In this document: positions 9,069 to 17,580 of the stretch, one piece after another
How positions within the stretch are numbered: the first letter of the stretch is position 1
Layout: each line of letters starts with the position of its first letter
DNA from: Pseudomonas sp. R5(2019)
Lineage (GTDB): Bacteria > Pseudomonadota > Gammaproteobacteria > Pseudomonadales > Pseudomonadaceae
Assembly: GCF_009905435.1 (NCBI RefSeq)
Contig: NZ_JAAAMT010000027.1
Coordinates: 1-64,000 of the forward strand
Length of the DNA stretch: 64,000 nucleotides
Direction: 5' to 3'
Position numbers and translations under genes: made by a program
Notes under the pieces: model-generated
The model's database searches: none
What the model saw: the letters and a program-made list of their open reading frames with translations, nothing else
Told to the model about the DNA's origin: nothing

Positions 9069-9105
9069 GCGCAGGGGCGGCCGCAGCCGCTTCTGCGCCG
9101 TTTTT
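9069..9105 (+). terminator. Terminator after the SDR gene
   Basis: A GCGCAGGGGCGGC/GCCGCTTCTGCGC stem (two G-T pairs) with a CGCA loop is followed, two bases later, by five T. Confidence 0.8.
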
Positions 9106-9136
9106 CATCTCCTGCCCGGCCGCGTGCCAGGGAATG

Positions 9137-10414
9137 CTAGTGCTTCGGAGCGCGGGCATACCAACCGTAGATTGCGATGCCGGCATAACAGGTCGCTGGC
9201 ACGCTCAATGCCATCGCGAGCGTCGAGAGGTCGGCCGCATACCCTGTCAATGGCGGAATAAATGCCCCGCCAACAATGGCGCAACAGAACAGGCCCGAAC
9301 CTTCTGCCGCGCGATGACCAAGCCCTGCGGTCGCAAGGGTAAAGATCGTCGGAAACATGATGGAGTTGAACAGCCCGACGGCCAGCAGCGACCATCCGGC
9401 AACAACGCCTTGTGTGGTGGCAGAGATCGTCAACAGCACAATGACTGCCGTGGCGGCAACGGCCAGCAGTTTCCCGGGCGCGAAAGTGCGCATCAGCGCC
9501 GAGCCGATAAAGCGGCCAACCAGGGCGCCACCCCAATAGAAGGCAACATGCTTGCCCGCGGCTTCGGCGGGAAGGGCCAGGGTTGTCGGCAGCATGAGGT
9601 AGTCGGTGATAAGGCTGCCAATCGTGACTTCGGCACCGACATAGAGAAATATGCAAGCGGTGCCGAGTGCAAAGCGCGGCTGCTTTAGAAGGTCGAGCGC
9701 TGCGAGTGGATTGAGACGTTCAGGTCTTGTTGACGGTTGCAGCTCATTTCTTTTCAGCCAGACGATCAAGGCGACCATGCAGATGAAGAGCGTAATGCTT
9801 GCATAAGTGTTGCTGATCACGCTGGCTTCCTGCGACAGGAAGGACGTCAGTTCGGCTGGCGACAATGCGGAGGTATCTACCGCATTGAGGGAGCCCAGGA
9901 TCAGTATGGCACCCAGGTAGGGCGCGACCGTGGTTCCCAGCGAATTGAACGCATGGCCGAGGGTGAGGCGGCCAGGGGCCGTTGCGGCGGTTCCGAGCAG
10001 TGAAAGCAGCGGGTTCGCAACGACCTGAACGGTTGTCACGCCAATCGCAAGCACAAAGAGGGCGCCGAGGAAGGCTGGAAACAATGCGGACTGGGTGGCG
10101 GGAATGAACAGCAGGCATCCACCCGCCATCAGCAGCAAGCCGAGGACGGCCGCTCTCATGTAGCCGATTCGGGAAATGAGCAGGCCTGCGGGTATGGCGA
10201 AAATGAAATAGGCAAAAAAGAATGACGACTGCACAAGCATGGCCTCGGTATAGCTGAGGCTGAAGAGGTGCTTGAGTTTTGGCACCAGGACATCGTTAAG
10301 GCTGGTGATGCTGCCGAGGATGAAAAACAGCGCGAACACGTAGGTGCTCATCCGTTGGGCGTGGGGTGTTGCCAAACTGTTGGTGACAGTCGCGCTAGCA
10401 CTAGCGTTCGTCAT
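9137..10414 (-). CDS. MFS sugar transporter, FucP/GluP type
   Basis: 425 residues from the ATG at 10414, which has a GAGGAAG ribosome site; the frame is open to 10450. Twelve hydrophobic segments are apparent. The first helix region FFILGSITSLNDVLVPKLK and the GLLISRIGYMRAAVLGL loop are characteristic of the fucose/glucose-galactose (FHS) group of proton symporters. No sugar catabolic genes adjoin it, so the substrate cannot be read from context. The gene is bounded downstream by the SDR terminator and upstream by 317 bp without a gene. Confidence 0.87.
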   Translation of the reverse strand: MTNASASATVTNSLATPHAQRMSTYVFALFFILGSITSLNDVLVPKLKHLFSLSYTEAMLVQSSFFFAYFIFAIPAGLLISRIGYMRAAVLGLLLMAGGCLLFIPATQSALFPAFLGALFVLAIGVTTVQVVANPLLSLLGTAATAPGRLTLGHAFNSLGTTVAPYLGAILILGSLNAVDTSALSPAELTSFLSQEASVISNTYASITLFICMVALIVWLKRNELQPSTRPERLNPLAALDLLKQPRFALGTACIFLYVGAEVTIGSLITDYLMLPTTLALPAEAAGKHVAFYWGGALVGRFIGSALMRTFAPGKLLAVAATAVIVLLTISATTQGVVAGWSLLAVGLFNSIMFPTIFTLATAGLGHRAAEGSGLFCCAIVGGAFIPPLTGYAADLSTLAMALSVPATCYAGIAIYGWYARAPKH

Positions 10415-10731
10415 CACGGGCTTCCTCTTTCTTGTGATTGTTACTTTCAAGGAAAGCTCTATCGAGCCTCAGGCAGTGAGACAGCGCTATCTTTTGCGGT
10501 GAAGTACTCGCCAAAGGAGGGCGCGCTGCTATCTGATTTTTTGTCTGTAGCCGCTACCGCTCACCCAAAGTCCGGGCCAGTCGTTAGAGGGCGCTACCTT
10601 AGTGCCTGACTTTTCGTTTGGCAAGCCGCTGGATCTTTTGGAGCGTCGCCACCAGCACCCGGGAAGACTTCCGGGTCAGTGGCGGCTTCGGCGACTTCCT
10701 GCTGTCGCTGGGCGATACCAGCACTTCCTGA
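10415..10731. other. Intergenic stretch upstream of the MFS gene
   Basis: No confident gene. It must hold the promoter of the FHS-type transporter gene. Around 10606-10729 a plus-strand frame reads with coding-like codon use and ends in a stop (…GGFGDFLLSLGDTSTS), but it has no start and no recognised family. It may be a gene remnant. Confidence 0.45.
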
Positions 10732-11934
10732 TCAGGTGGGCTCAGCCACCTGGGCCACTGGTATTTGTACCGTCCGATAACTGTCCGGGCTGAACACCCT
10801 CGTCAACCCGATCATCGCCAGGCACACGACAACCAACGCCACCCAGGCGCTGACAAAACTCCCGCTCATTTCACGTAACCAGCCACTGAACCACGGCGAA
10901 ACCGCATTGATGAGAAAGCCGATGCCTTGCACGAAGGCGGCCAGTTGCCCGGCCTCGCGCGGGTCCTTGCGGTGGTCAAGGGTAAGAATCAGGCTCAGGG
11001 CGAAACAGGCACCCAGGCCGAAACCGATCAAGGCCACCCACAGCCACGCCAGGTCGCCGGGCAGTCCGATCAGGCCGCAATAACCGACCACCTGGGCCAG
11101 CAGACTGATGGTCAAAAGGGCTCGCCGATCCAGACGACGTTGGGCCAACGCCGGCATCCCCAGCGCAGCCAGCACCTGGAAGATCGTCATGAACGCCAGC
11201 AGCGATCCGCTTTGCGTGACACTCCAGCCCAGTTGCAGGTAATAAGCCGGCAACCACGCGACCATGCTGGTATAGCCGGCGTTGATCAGGCCGAAATACA
11301 GCGCCAGCAACCAGGCCCGCCGTTGCCGATAAACAAAGCTGCCCAACCCGCCATGAGCGCGACCCGTGCGCCGCTCGGCCATCGCCAGCCACAGCGGCAG
11401 CGCCAACAGCGCCGGTATCAACCACACCCCCAGGCCCGGCTGCCAATGATCGAAATAGTCGGCCGCCACCGGGCTCAGCAACGCTGCCAGGCCACCGCCG
11501 CCCATCAACGCCGCTGAATACACGCCCATGGCCAAGGGCACGCGGGTATTGAAACGGCGCTTGATGACGGCCGGCAACAGCGCCTGGATGAGTGCGACGC
11601 CGGCCCCACCCAGCAGCGCAGTCCCCAGCAACACGGCGCTCTGGCCGAAGCACCAACGCAGCAGGCAGGCCAGGAAGATAAACCACAGGCCCAGGGCCAC
11701 GCCGCGTCGCTCCCCCAAAACCGCTTCCAGGCGCACTGACGCCAGCGCCACCAGACCCATGCACATCACCGGCAAGGTGGTCAGCAGCGCTGCGCCCTGG
11801 AAGCCCAGGCCAGTGGCGTTGCGGATGTCGACCAGCAGCGGGCTGACAGCGCTCAGAATCGGTCGCAGGTTAAGCCCTATCACCACCAGAAGAATCCAGC
11901 TCAACCAGGCCGGGGAAGGTTTGACGTCGCTCAT
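10732..11934 (-). CDS. CynX/NimT family MFS transporter
   Basis: 400 residues from the ATG at 11934 (AGGTG upstream); a GTG at 11940 adds two. The first helix carries NLRPILSAVSPLL, typical of the CynX/NimT group (cyanate, 2-nitroimidazole). About twelve membrane segments are seen, and the second half repeats the fold with GFGLGACFALSL. The substrate is unknown; family names derive from few studied members, and drug or small-acid efflux is as likely. It is divergent from a LysR gene that starts 68 bp away and probably controls it. Confidence 0.87.
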   Translation of the reverse strand: MSDVKPSPAWLSWILLVVIGLNLRPILSAVSPLLVDIRNATGLGFQGAALLTTLPVMCMGLVALASVRLEAVLGERRGVALGLWFIFLACLLRWCFGQSAVLLGTALLGGAGVALIQALLPAVIKRRFNTRVPLAMGVYSAALMGGGGLAALLSPVAADYFDHWQPGLGVWLIPALLALPLWLAMAERRTGRAHGGLGSFVYRQRRAWLLALYFGLINAGYTSMVAWLPAYYLQLGWSVTQSGSLLAFMTIFQVLAALGMPALAQRRLDRRALLTISLLAQVVGYCGLIGLPGDLAWLWVALIGFGLGACFALSLILTLDHRKDPREAGQLAAFVQGIGFLINAVSPWFSGWLREMSGSFVSAWVALVVVCLAMIGLTRVFSPDSYRTVQIPVAQVAEPT

Positions 11935-12002
11935 GGGCACCTGCAGCTCTTGAAAACAGGATTATCGCCAGCGCGCAAAGTATTCAGAAATTAAATATAG
12001 TC

Positions 12003-12887
12003 ATGCACATCAGTGGATTTAAGAATGGTAGACCTGTGCTGGATCATGCATTGCTTCGCAGTTTCGTCACCGTGGTGGACTCCGGCGGGTTCACTCGCGC
12101 GGCCCAGCGCCTGCACCTGACCCAATCGACCGTCAGCCAGCAGCTTCGCCGGCTAGAGGAAAGCCTGGGCTGCCAGCTGCTCGACCGTCGCCAGCGGCAT
12201 ATCGCACCCACCGTCGAAGGAGAACGACTGCTCGGCTACGCCCGGCGCATTCTTGCCCTGCATGAAGAAGCCACTGAAGCGCTCAGCCAACAACCCGGTG
12301 CAGGCGTGCTGCGTTTGGGCCTTGCCGAAGACTTTGCCAGTGAGCGCGTGATGCCGTTGCTGGCAGCCTTCGCCCTTGAGTATCCGGGCGTGCGCCTGGA
12401 GGTCAGCAGCGGGCTCAGCTCGCAGTTGCAGCGCCTGTATCAGGACGGTGAATTCGATCTACTGCTGATCAAGCAACGCGGCGCCAGCGATGACTGTCTC
12501 GCCTCCTGGCCCGAGCCCTTGGCGTGGGTAGACAGCCGCCATCAGCCCGCACTCGGACGCACACCCCTGCCTTTGGTCGCGTTCCCGGCGGGTGGGCTGT
12601 ACCGCAACGAGATGCTCCACCACCTGGAAGTTGGCGGTTGGCAGTGGCGCATCGGCTATTCCAGTGCCAGCTTGGCCAGCGTATGTGCCGCGGTGGCGGC
12701 GGGGCTGGGCATCAGTCTGTTGCCATTGCGGGTCGTCAACCAGGGGCATCGGCTGCTCGGTCCAGAGAGTGGCCTGCCGGATATCCAGGGCGTGCGCTTG
12801 GCCTTGTATGCGCGCAGCGGTTTGGACGCTGCCGGCCAACGACTGCTGCAGCGCCTGCAAGCGCTATGCGAGTGCGACCCTGGATGA
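12003..12887 (+). CDS. LysR-family transcriptional regulator
   Basis: 294 residues from the ATG at 12003; a GTG at 12036 is an alternative because the first residues are atypical. An N-terminal winged helix-turn-helix (FTRAAQRLHLTQSTVSQQL) is followed by a periplasmic-binding-like effector domain beginning near GVLRLGLAEDF. It is divergent from the CynX/NimT transporter gene with a short shared promoter region, the common arrangement in which the LysR protein activates the divergent gene. The effector is unknown. Confidence 0.88.
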   Translation: MHISGFKNGRPVLDHALLRSFVTVVDSGGFTRAAQRLHLTQSTVSQQLRRLEESLGCQLLDRRQRHIAPTVEGERLLGYARRILALHEEATEALSQQPGAGVLRLGLAEDFASERVMPLLAAFALEYPGVRLEVSSGLSSQLQRLYQDGEFDLLLIKQRGASDDCLASWPEPLAWVDSRHQPALGRTPLPLVAFPAGGLYRNEMLHHLEVGGWQWRIGYSSASLASVCAAVAAGLGISLLPLRVVNQGHRLLGPESGLPDIQGVRLALYARSGLDAAGQRLLQRLQALCECDPG

Positions 12888-13011
12888 AATTTCGGACGCT
12901 CGGGCAGGCTTTGCCGACGCAAAGACGGGACATGGCCGCCGATCAGGCCGATAGTTTCCACACACGCCGCACCGCCGCGACGTGTCCAGATAACAAAAAA
13001 CGGAGGGTACT

Positions 13012-13089
13012 ATGCCGAAGTTCCTGATCGAGCGTGAAATCCCCGGCGCAGGCGCGCTGTACCACCGCGGAGTGAGCCGCCATGACTGA
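13012..13089 (+). pseudogene. Truncated DUF4242 gene (N-terminal remnant)
   Basis: A good CGGAGGG ribosome site precedes an ATG that encodes MPKFLIEREIPGAGAL, the start of the roughly 90-residue DUF4242 (nickel-binding-like ferredoxin fold) family. After 16 residues the homology stops, and the frame ends nine codons later. The stop overlaps the start of the methyltransferase gene by 8 bp (ATGACTGA). This looks like a deletion that fused the DUF4242 start region to the next gene, which now borrows its translation signal. Confidence 0.7.
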
Positions 13090-13894
13090 CACCATTGACC
13101 TGGCCGCTATCAAAAGCCGTCAGATGGCCACCTGGGCCAGCGGAGACTACGCCGTGGTCGGCACCACCTTGCAACTGGTCGGCGAACTGCTCGCCGAGGC
13201 CTGTGACCTGCGCTGCGATGAATCCGTGCTGGACGTCGCCGCCGGCAACGGCAACGCCACACTGGCCGCGGCCCGACGCGGCTGCAAGGTGACCTCGACC
13301 GACTATGTCGCCGCTTTGCTCGAGCGCGGCCAGGAGCGCGCCCGGGCCGAACGCCTGAACGTCACCTTCGAGGTGGCCGATGCCGAAGCCCTGCCTTATG
13401 CAGACGGGCAATTTGATGCCGTGCTGTCGACCTTCGGTGTGATGTTCGCACCGGATCAGGCCAAGGCTGCCAGCGAGCTGTTGCGGGTGTGCCGGCCGGG
13501 CGGGCGTATTGGCCTGGCCAACTGGACGCCGGAAGGCTTTATCGGGCAGATGTTCAAGACCCTGGGCACGCATATGCCACCCCCACCGGGGCTCAAGCCG
13601 CCGTCGCGCTGGGGCGATGAAGCCCAGCTTGAACAATGGTTCAACAAAGACGTTGCACAGCTGGAGGTGACCCGCCGACATTTCAACTTTCGCTATAGGT
13701 CAGCGGCGCACTTTGTCGATGTCTTTCGCCAGTGGTACGGGCCGGTGCACAAGGCCTTTGCGACCCTGTCTGCCGAGGCCGGCGCAGCGCTGGAAAAAGA
13801 CCTGATTGCCCTGCTTGAAGCCCACAATCGGGCTGGCGCGGCGTCGCTGGTGGTGCCCAGCGAGTACCTGGAGGTGATTGTGACCCGCCGTTGA
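13082..13894 (+). CDS. Class I SAM-dependent methyltransferase
   Basis: 270 residues. Motif I VLDVAAGNGNATLAAA (residues 49-64), an acidic end of strand 2 (TSTDYVAALL), motif VADAEALPYADGQFDAV and post-motif GGRIGLANWTPEGFIGQM match the UbiE/Coq5-like Methyltransf_11/25 group. The substrate is unknown. Translation probably couples to the truncated DUF4242 reading frame just before it. Such pairs (DUF4242 then methyltransferase) occur in other pseudomonads, so the partner loss may matter. Confidence 0.85.
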   Translation: MTDTIDLAAIKSRQMATWASGDYAVVGTTLQLVGELLAEACDLRCDESVLDVAAGNGNATLAAARRGCKVTSTDYVAALLERGQERARAERLNVTFEVADAEALPYADGQFDAVLSTFGVMFAPDQAKAASELLRVCRPGGRIGLANWTPEGFIGQMFKTLGTHMPPPPGLKPPSRWGDEAQLEQWFNKDVAQLEVTRRHFNFRYRSAAHFVDVFRQWYGPVHKAFATLSAEAGAALEKDLIALLEAHNRAGAASLVVPSEYLEVIVTRR

Positions 13895-13903
13895 TACCGG
13901 CGC

Positions 13904-14098
13904 TTAACCCTGCCCGTCCTGGTCGGGAAAATGGCGGCAGCTTTTGCGCTTGGCCATTTGCTCGGCCGACGGGCGTTCATCGACAAACACCGGCGGGCGA
14001 TCGGTGTAGATCTCCAGGAACCCCCACTTCAGGTCAGCTTCGGTCTGACCGGGTTTGGGCGGTTCGAACCACCAGACTTCGCGACTGATCAGTGCCAT
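13904..14098 (-). CDS. Small conserved hypothetical protein
   Basis: 64 residues, not assigned to a family. The start ATG at 14098 has AGAGGTC at the right distance. The sequence carries REVWWFEPPKPGQ near the start and a Lys/Arg-rich end with a single Cys. It lies tail-to-tail with the methyltransferase gene (9 bp). The Trp- and Pro-rich beginning and the ribosome site make it more credible than a random frame, but no function can be proposed. Confidence 0.55.
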   Translation of the reverse strand: MALISREVWWFEPPKPGQTEADLKWGFLEIYTDRPPVFVDERPSAEQMAKRKSCRHFPDQDGQG

Positions 14099-14240
14099 GG
14101 GGCTGACCTCTGGCCTTGGACCTTATTCACTATAGCGAAGCGATGGGTGGTGGCCTCGAAACAGCGACGAAGCCATTAACGGCATATTTTTATGCTTTAA
14201 TTGTTCTTGCAAGCTTATCCACGTCATCGAGGAGACTTCC

Positions 14241-14876
14241 ATGAACATCAAGACATTGGCATTGCTGATGCTGGTCCTGTTCACCAGCCCTGTCTGGAGC
14301 CCCGCCAGCCAGGCCATCGGCGCTACCGCCAGCCCCGACTCCGCCGCTTTGACGACCCGCCTGGCCTTGCGCGACCTGTGGGTTGAACACATCATCTGGA
14401 TTCGCAACTACGTCGTCGCCAACCAGGCCCACCAAGGCGCGCAAGCCGATGCCGCCGCCACGCAAGTCGTCGCCAACGCGACCTCGATCGCCAACAGCCT
14501 GGCCCCGCTTTACGGCCAGCCGGCGGCTGATCAATTGCTCAAACTGCTTGCCGGCCACTGGGGCGCCGTCAAACAGTACTGTGATGCGTCCGTCAGCCAG
14601 AGTGCCCAAGGCAAGGACAAGGCCGTCAAGGACCTGACCAGCAATGCCAAGGCCATTGCCGCGTTTCTGGCCAGCGCCAACCCGAACCTGCCCCAGGACA
14701 CGCTGGTGACAATGCTTGCAGCCCATGGTGGTCACCACATCGCGCAAATCGACGAGCTGGCGAAAAAGGACTACGGCGCCGAAGCCAAAACATGGGCAGC
14801 GATGCGCTCGCATATCCTGATCCTGGCGGATACTCTGACGGCTGCACTGGTCAAACAGTTTCCAGCCAAGTTCTAG
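14241..14876 (+). CDS. Exported helical protein of unknown function
   Basis: 211 residues. A signal peptide is clear (residues 1-25, ending near SQA-IG). The mature protein is Ala-rich and predicted helical, with recurring motifs DLWVEHIIWIRNYV, LLAGHWGAVKQYC and LAAHGGHHIAQIDELA, which may place several His near each other. It could be a four-helix bundle in the periplasm that binds a metal or a small ligand (inference). RBS GAGGAG precedes the ATG. It is followed 34 bp later by the HTH regulator gene on the same strand. Confidence 0.7.
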   Translation: MNIKTLALLMLVLFTSPVWSPASQAIGATASPDSAALTTRLALRDLWVEHIIWIRNYVVANQAHQGAQADAAATQVVANATSIANSLAPLYGQPAADQLLKLLAGHWGAVKQYCDASVSQSAQGKDKAVKDLTSNAKAIAAFLASANPNLPQDTLVTMLAAHGGHHIAQIDELAKKDYGAEAKTWAAMRSHILILADTLTAALVKQFPAKF

Positions 14877-14910
14877 CCACGGATCTGGCTGCCTGTGGGA
14901 GAGTCGCCAA

Positions 14911-15516
14911 ATGCTTCAGGGAATGGGTCGTACCCAGCAAGACTTGTTGAGCGCCCTGCTCTACCAGTCCGGCGGCATGAGTATCGATGAATTGGCCCAC
15001 CACCTGGCCGTGACCCGTACGGCCATCCGCCAACACCTGGCTGCACTGGAGCGCGACGGCCTGGTCGCCCGGGGCGAAACCCGGCCGACCGGGCGGCGCC
15101 CTGAGCAGCTATATCAATTGACGGCGCAAGGTCGCGAGCTGTTTCCAAGGCAGTATCAATTGCTTGCGAACCTGTTGATCGGCGAGGTGGCCGAGCTGAT
15201 CGGCGAAGAGGGGCTGGTCAAGCTGATGCGCAGCCTGGGCCAGAAGCTTGCGGCGAGCATCGACACCGACGAGCTTGACGAAGCCCGGATCGCCGAGCAC
15301 ATGAACCAGGCCGGCTATGAAGCCCAGGTGTTCTTTCGCTCCGGCGGGCAAGCCGAAATCGTCGCCCATAACTGCGTCTTCCATCATCTGGCCAAGGCAC
15401 ACCCGCAGGTCTGCGAGCTCGACCTGGCCCTGATCGGCGCCTTGGGCCATGGCGATGTGGAGCACCTGGAATGCATGCTGCGGGGCGGCCAGGTGTGCCG
15501 CTTCCGGATCGTATGA
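14911..15516 (+). CDS. HTH regulator with four Cys, SufR-like
   Basis: 201 residues. An N-terminal winged helix (MSIDELAHHLAVTRTAIRQHL) is of the ArsR/DeoR-like COG2345 type. The C-terminal half holds Cys155, Cys168, Cys188 and Cys196. The first pair keeps the CX12C spacing of the Fe-S repressor SufR of cyanobacteria, while the later spacing (X19, X7) differs from CX13CX14C. It could therefore sense Fe-S status or redox (inference). It may be cotranscribed with the preceding exported protein gene. No suf or isc gene is near. Confidence 0.78.
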   Translation: MLQGMGRTQQDLLSALLYQSGGMSIDELAHHLAVTRTAIRQHLAALERDGLVARGETRPTGRRPEQLYQLTAQGRELFPRQYQLLANLLIGEVAELIGEEGLVKLMRSLGQKLAASIDTDELDEARIAEHMNQAGYEAQVFFRSGGQAEIVAHNCVFHHLAKAHPQVCELDLALIGALGHGDVEHLECMLRGGQVCRFRIV

Positions 15517-15522
15517 ACCGGC

Positions 15523-16131
15523 TTAGGCGGCAAAGAACAGCGGGTACAGCGACAGCACCAACAGGGCCGCCATCAGCAAATTGAAAACCATCAACCAGCG
15601 CGGGTTCTGCAAAACATTTCGCAGGGCGCTGCCAAAACCGGCCCAGACGCACACCGCCGGCATGTTGATCAGCGCAAATACCACGGCAATGGTAATCACG
15701 TTGAAGATATAACCCTGGGAGGGCGTGTAGGTGGTGATCGCCCCGACCGCCATGACCCAGGCCTTGGGGTTGACCCATTGGAACGCGGCCGCACCCCAGA
15801 AGCCCATGGGCTGGCGGCTGGCAGCCATTTCCGTCGCTAGCGGCCCGGAGGTGGCGATCTTGTAGGCCAGGTACAACAGGTACGCCGCGCCGACATAACG
15901 CAGCACTTCATAGGTCATCGGGAAGGCCTTGAACACTTCGCCCAGGCCAAACCCCACGGCCATCACCATCACCATAAAACCAACGCTGATACCCACGGCA
16001 TGGGGAATGGTGCGGCGAAAGCCGAAGTTGACGCCGGAAGCCAGCAGCATGGTGTTATTGGGCCCCGGTGTGATCGAGGAGACAAACGCAAACAAGGCAA
16101 ACGCCGAGAGCAGGTTGATGGAGAGCGACAT
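15523..16131 (-). CDS. LysE family amino-acid exporter
   Basis: 202 residues, six hydrophobic segments. The signature SSITPGPNNTMLLASGVNFG near residue 19 is diagnostic of LysE/RhtB translocators, which export amino acids or their derivatives through the inner membrane. It is convergent with the four-Cys HTH regulator (6 bp between stops). No dedicated LysG-type regulator is adjacent. Confidence 0.9.
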   Translation of the reverse strand: MSLSINLLSAFALFAFVSSITPGPNNTMLLASGVNFGFRRTIPHAVGISVGFMVMVMAVGFGLGEVFKAFPMTYEVLRYVGAAYLLYLAYKIATSGPLATEMAASRQPMGFWGAAAFQWVNPKAWVMAVGAITTYTPSQGYIFNVITIAVVFALINMPAVCVWAGFGSALRNVLQNPRWLMVFNLLMAALLVLSLYPLFFAA

Positions 16132-16236
16132 GGTTTCATCCCGAACAATGTGGATACGACTGTCACGACATTATCGGATTGAACACTGATTGCTCCGGTA
16201 CAGTTTCCAACTATTGCATAAGAACACTTGAACTGT

Positions 16237-17169
16237 TCAGTTATGGACAAGACCATGCAGCAGCCCAAGTCGCAAGCCCGGCTCGGAGGGCGTCATGCTT
16301 TCGATCCCAAGTGTCTTGAAGGCAGCCAGCATGATGGCCAGTCCGCCGGGCAACAGGTTCAAGCGCTGGCTTTGCAAGCCGACCAGGTGCAATCGGCTCA
16401 GGTGCTCGGCAGCCAGCAAACGCAACGCCAGGCGCAATAAACCTTCGTAGGTGATGCCGGTATGGCCGGGATCGTTCAAGCCGTTGCACTTGAGCACCTT
16501 GGCCAGCATCCGCGCCGTGCCGGACGACCCCAGCACTTGCTCCCAGCCTTGGGCTCGGTAGCGCCCGGAAATCGGCTCGATGTGCCGGCACGCCACCCGC
16601 TCGGCCTCTTGCAGGGACAGGCTGCACACCCTTCCTCCGGCAAAATAGCGCTTGCCAAAGGTGCCGCTGCCGATTGCCAGGCTCTCGGTCAGGACCGGCT
16701 GATCGCCCCGCCCGACGATAAATTCCGTTGAGCCGCCGCCGATATCCACCACCAGCCGCTTGGTCTGGGTTGAAGGCATGGCGTGAGCAATGCCGGTGTA
16801 GACCAGATGCGCCTCCTGATGACCAGTGATGACTTCGATGGGGAACCCAAGGCGCTGCTCGGCACCGACCAGAAACAGGCCGGCGTTATTGGCTTGGCGC
16901 ACCGCGCTGGTGGCCACTGCCCGCACCCGCCCGGCGGGAAAGCCGCGCAAGCGCTTGCCGAAACGTTCCAGCGCCTGCCAACCGCGGTCCAGTGCGAGCT
17001 GGTCAAGCGCGTTTTCATTCAGGCCTTCGGCCAAACGCACAGGCTCGCGCAGCGTCTTGACCTCCTCAATGACCAGCCCTCGGTCGTGCTTGACTGGCTG
17101 GGCAATCATCATGCGAAAGGCGTTGGAGCCCAGGTCAACGGCGGCAAACAGAGAAACGTCACCTTTCAT
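16237..17169 (-). CDS. Ppx/GppA phosphatase family protein, short form
   Basis: 310 residues, covering only the two actin-like domains. The phosphate-binding loops are present: AAVDLGSNAFRM near residue 8, AVATSAVRQANN, and DIGGGSTEFIVG near residue 145. E. coli Ppx and GppA are about 500 residues and carry an extra C-terminal HD-like region, absent here. Likely an exopolyphosphatase or pppGpp phosphohydrolase. It stands alone, with 105 bp to the LysE gene downstream. Confidence 0.87.
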   Translation of the reverse strand: MKGDVSLFAAVDLGSNAFRMMIAQPVKHDRGLVIEEVKTLREPVRLAEGLNENALDQLALDRGWQALERFGKRLRGFPAGRVRAVATSAVRQANNAGLFLVGAEQRLGFPIEVITGHQEAHLVYTGIAHAMPSTQTKRLVVDIGGGSTEFIVGRGDQPVLTESLAIGSGTFGKRYFAGGRVCSLSLQEAERVACRHIEPISGRYRAQGWEQVLGSSGTARMLAKVLKCNGLNDPGHTGITYEGLLRLALRLLAAEHLSRLHLVGLQSQRLNLLPGGLAIMLAAFKTLGIESMTPSEPGLRLGLLHGLVHN

Positions 17170-17580
17170 GAACAGGTCCTGTCGTAGGGGGCCGGGGCGT
17201 ATCAGCGCTAACCGCAGGGAGAGTAGTTCAGAAAGAGTGCCACTATATTGATGCCACTCAGATGACAGAGAGGGAAAATGCGGCGTTTTTGCTAACTATG
17301 GAGTCGAACCACGCTGATAAAACGATTCAGGTGAAAAGCGGCATTTCGTCGGGAACCTCGGTAGGAGCATGGCTTGCCCGCGAGACGTTGTACCTGACAC
17401 ACCGCGGTGTGCCTATCGCTGGCAAGCCATGCTCCTACAATTTGTGCCGAGAGGAGTGCCTTAAATCACCGCCAGATACTCCATATGCACTATCAGCGAG
17501 CGCTGCAATTAGCGGGCAGCGGCCGAGCAATCCAATCGGTGTTCAGGAGTTGCGCTGTGGCCCTTGGCTCCAGTACTTGA
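17170..17580. other. Gene-free stretch with one REP pair
   Basis: 411 bp between the Ppx/GppA gene and the RHS-core gene. Apart from the inverted REP pair at 17361-17438 I see no gene. In particular there is no small ORF that could serve as an immunity gene for the RHS-core protein ending at 17581. Confidence 0.6.
17361..17438. repeat. Inverted REP pair
   Basis: The outer arms GTAGGAGCATGGCTTGCC and GGCAAGCCATGCTCCTAC are exact reverse complements with about 42 bp between them, which includes a smaller ACACCGCGGTGT palindrome. Confidence 0.85.

Noticed and set aside
10602..10793. A 63-codon plus-strand frame as a gene
   Set aside because: It overlaps the 3' end of the CynX/NimT gene, has no ribosome site and an Arg/Pro-rich composition typical of an off-frame reading.
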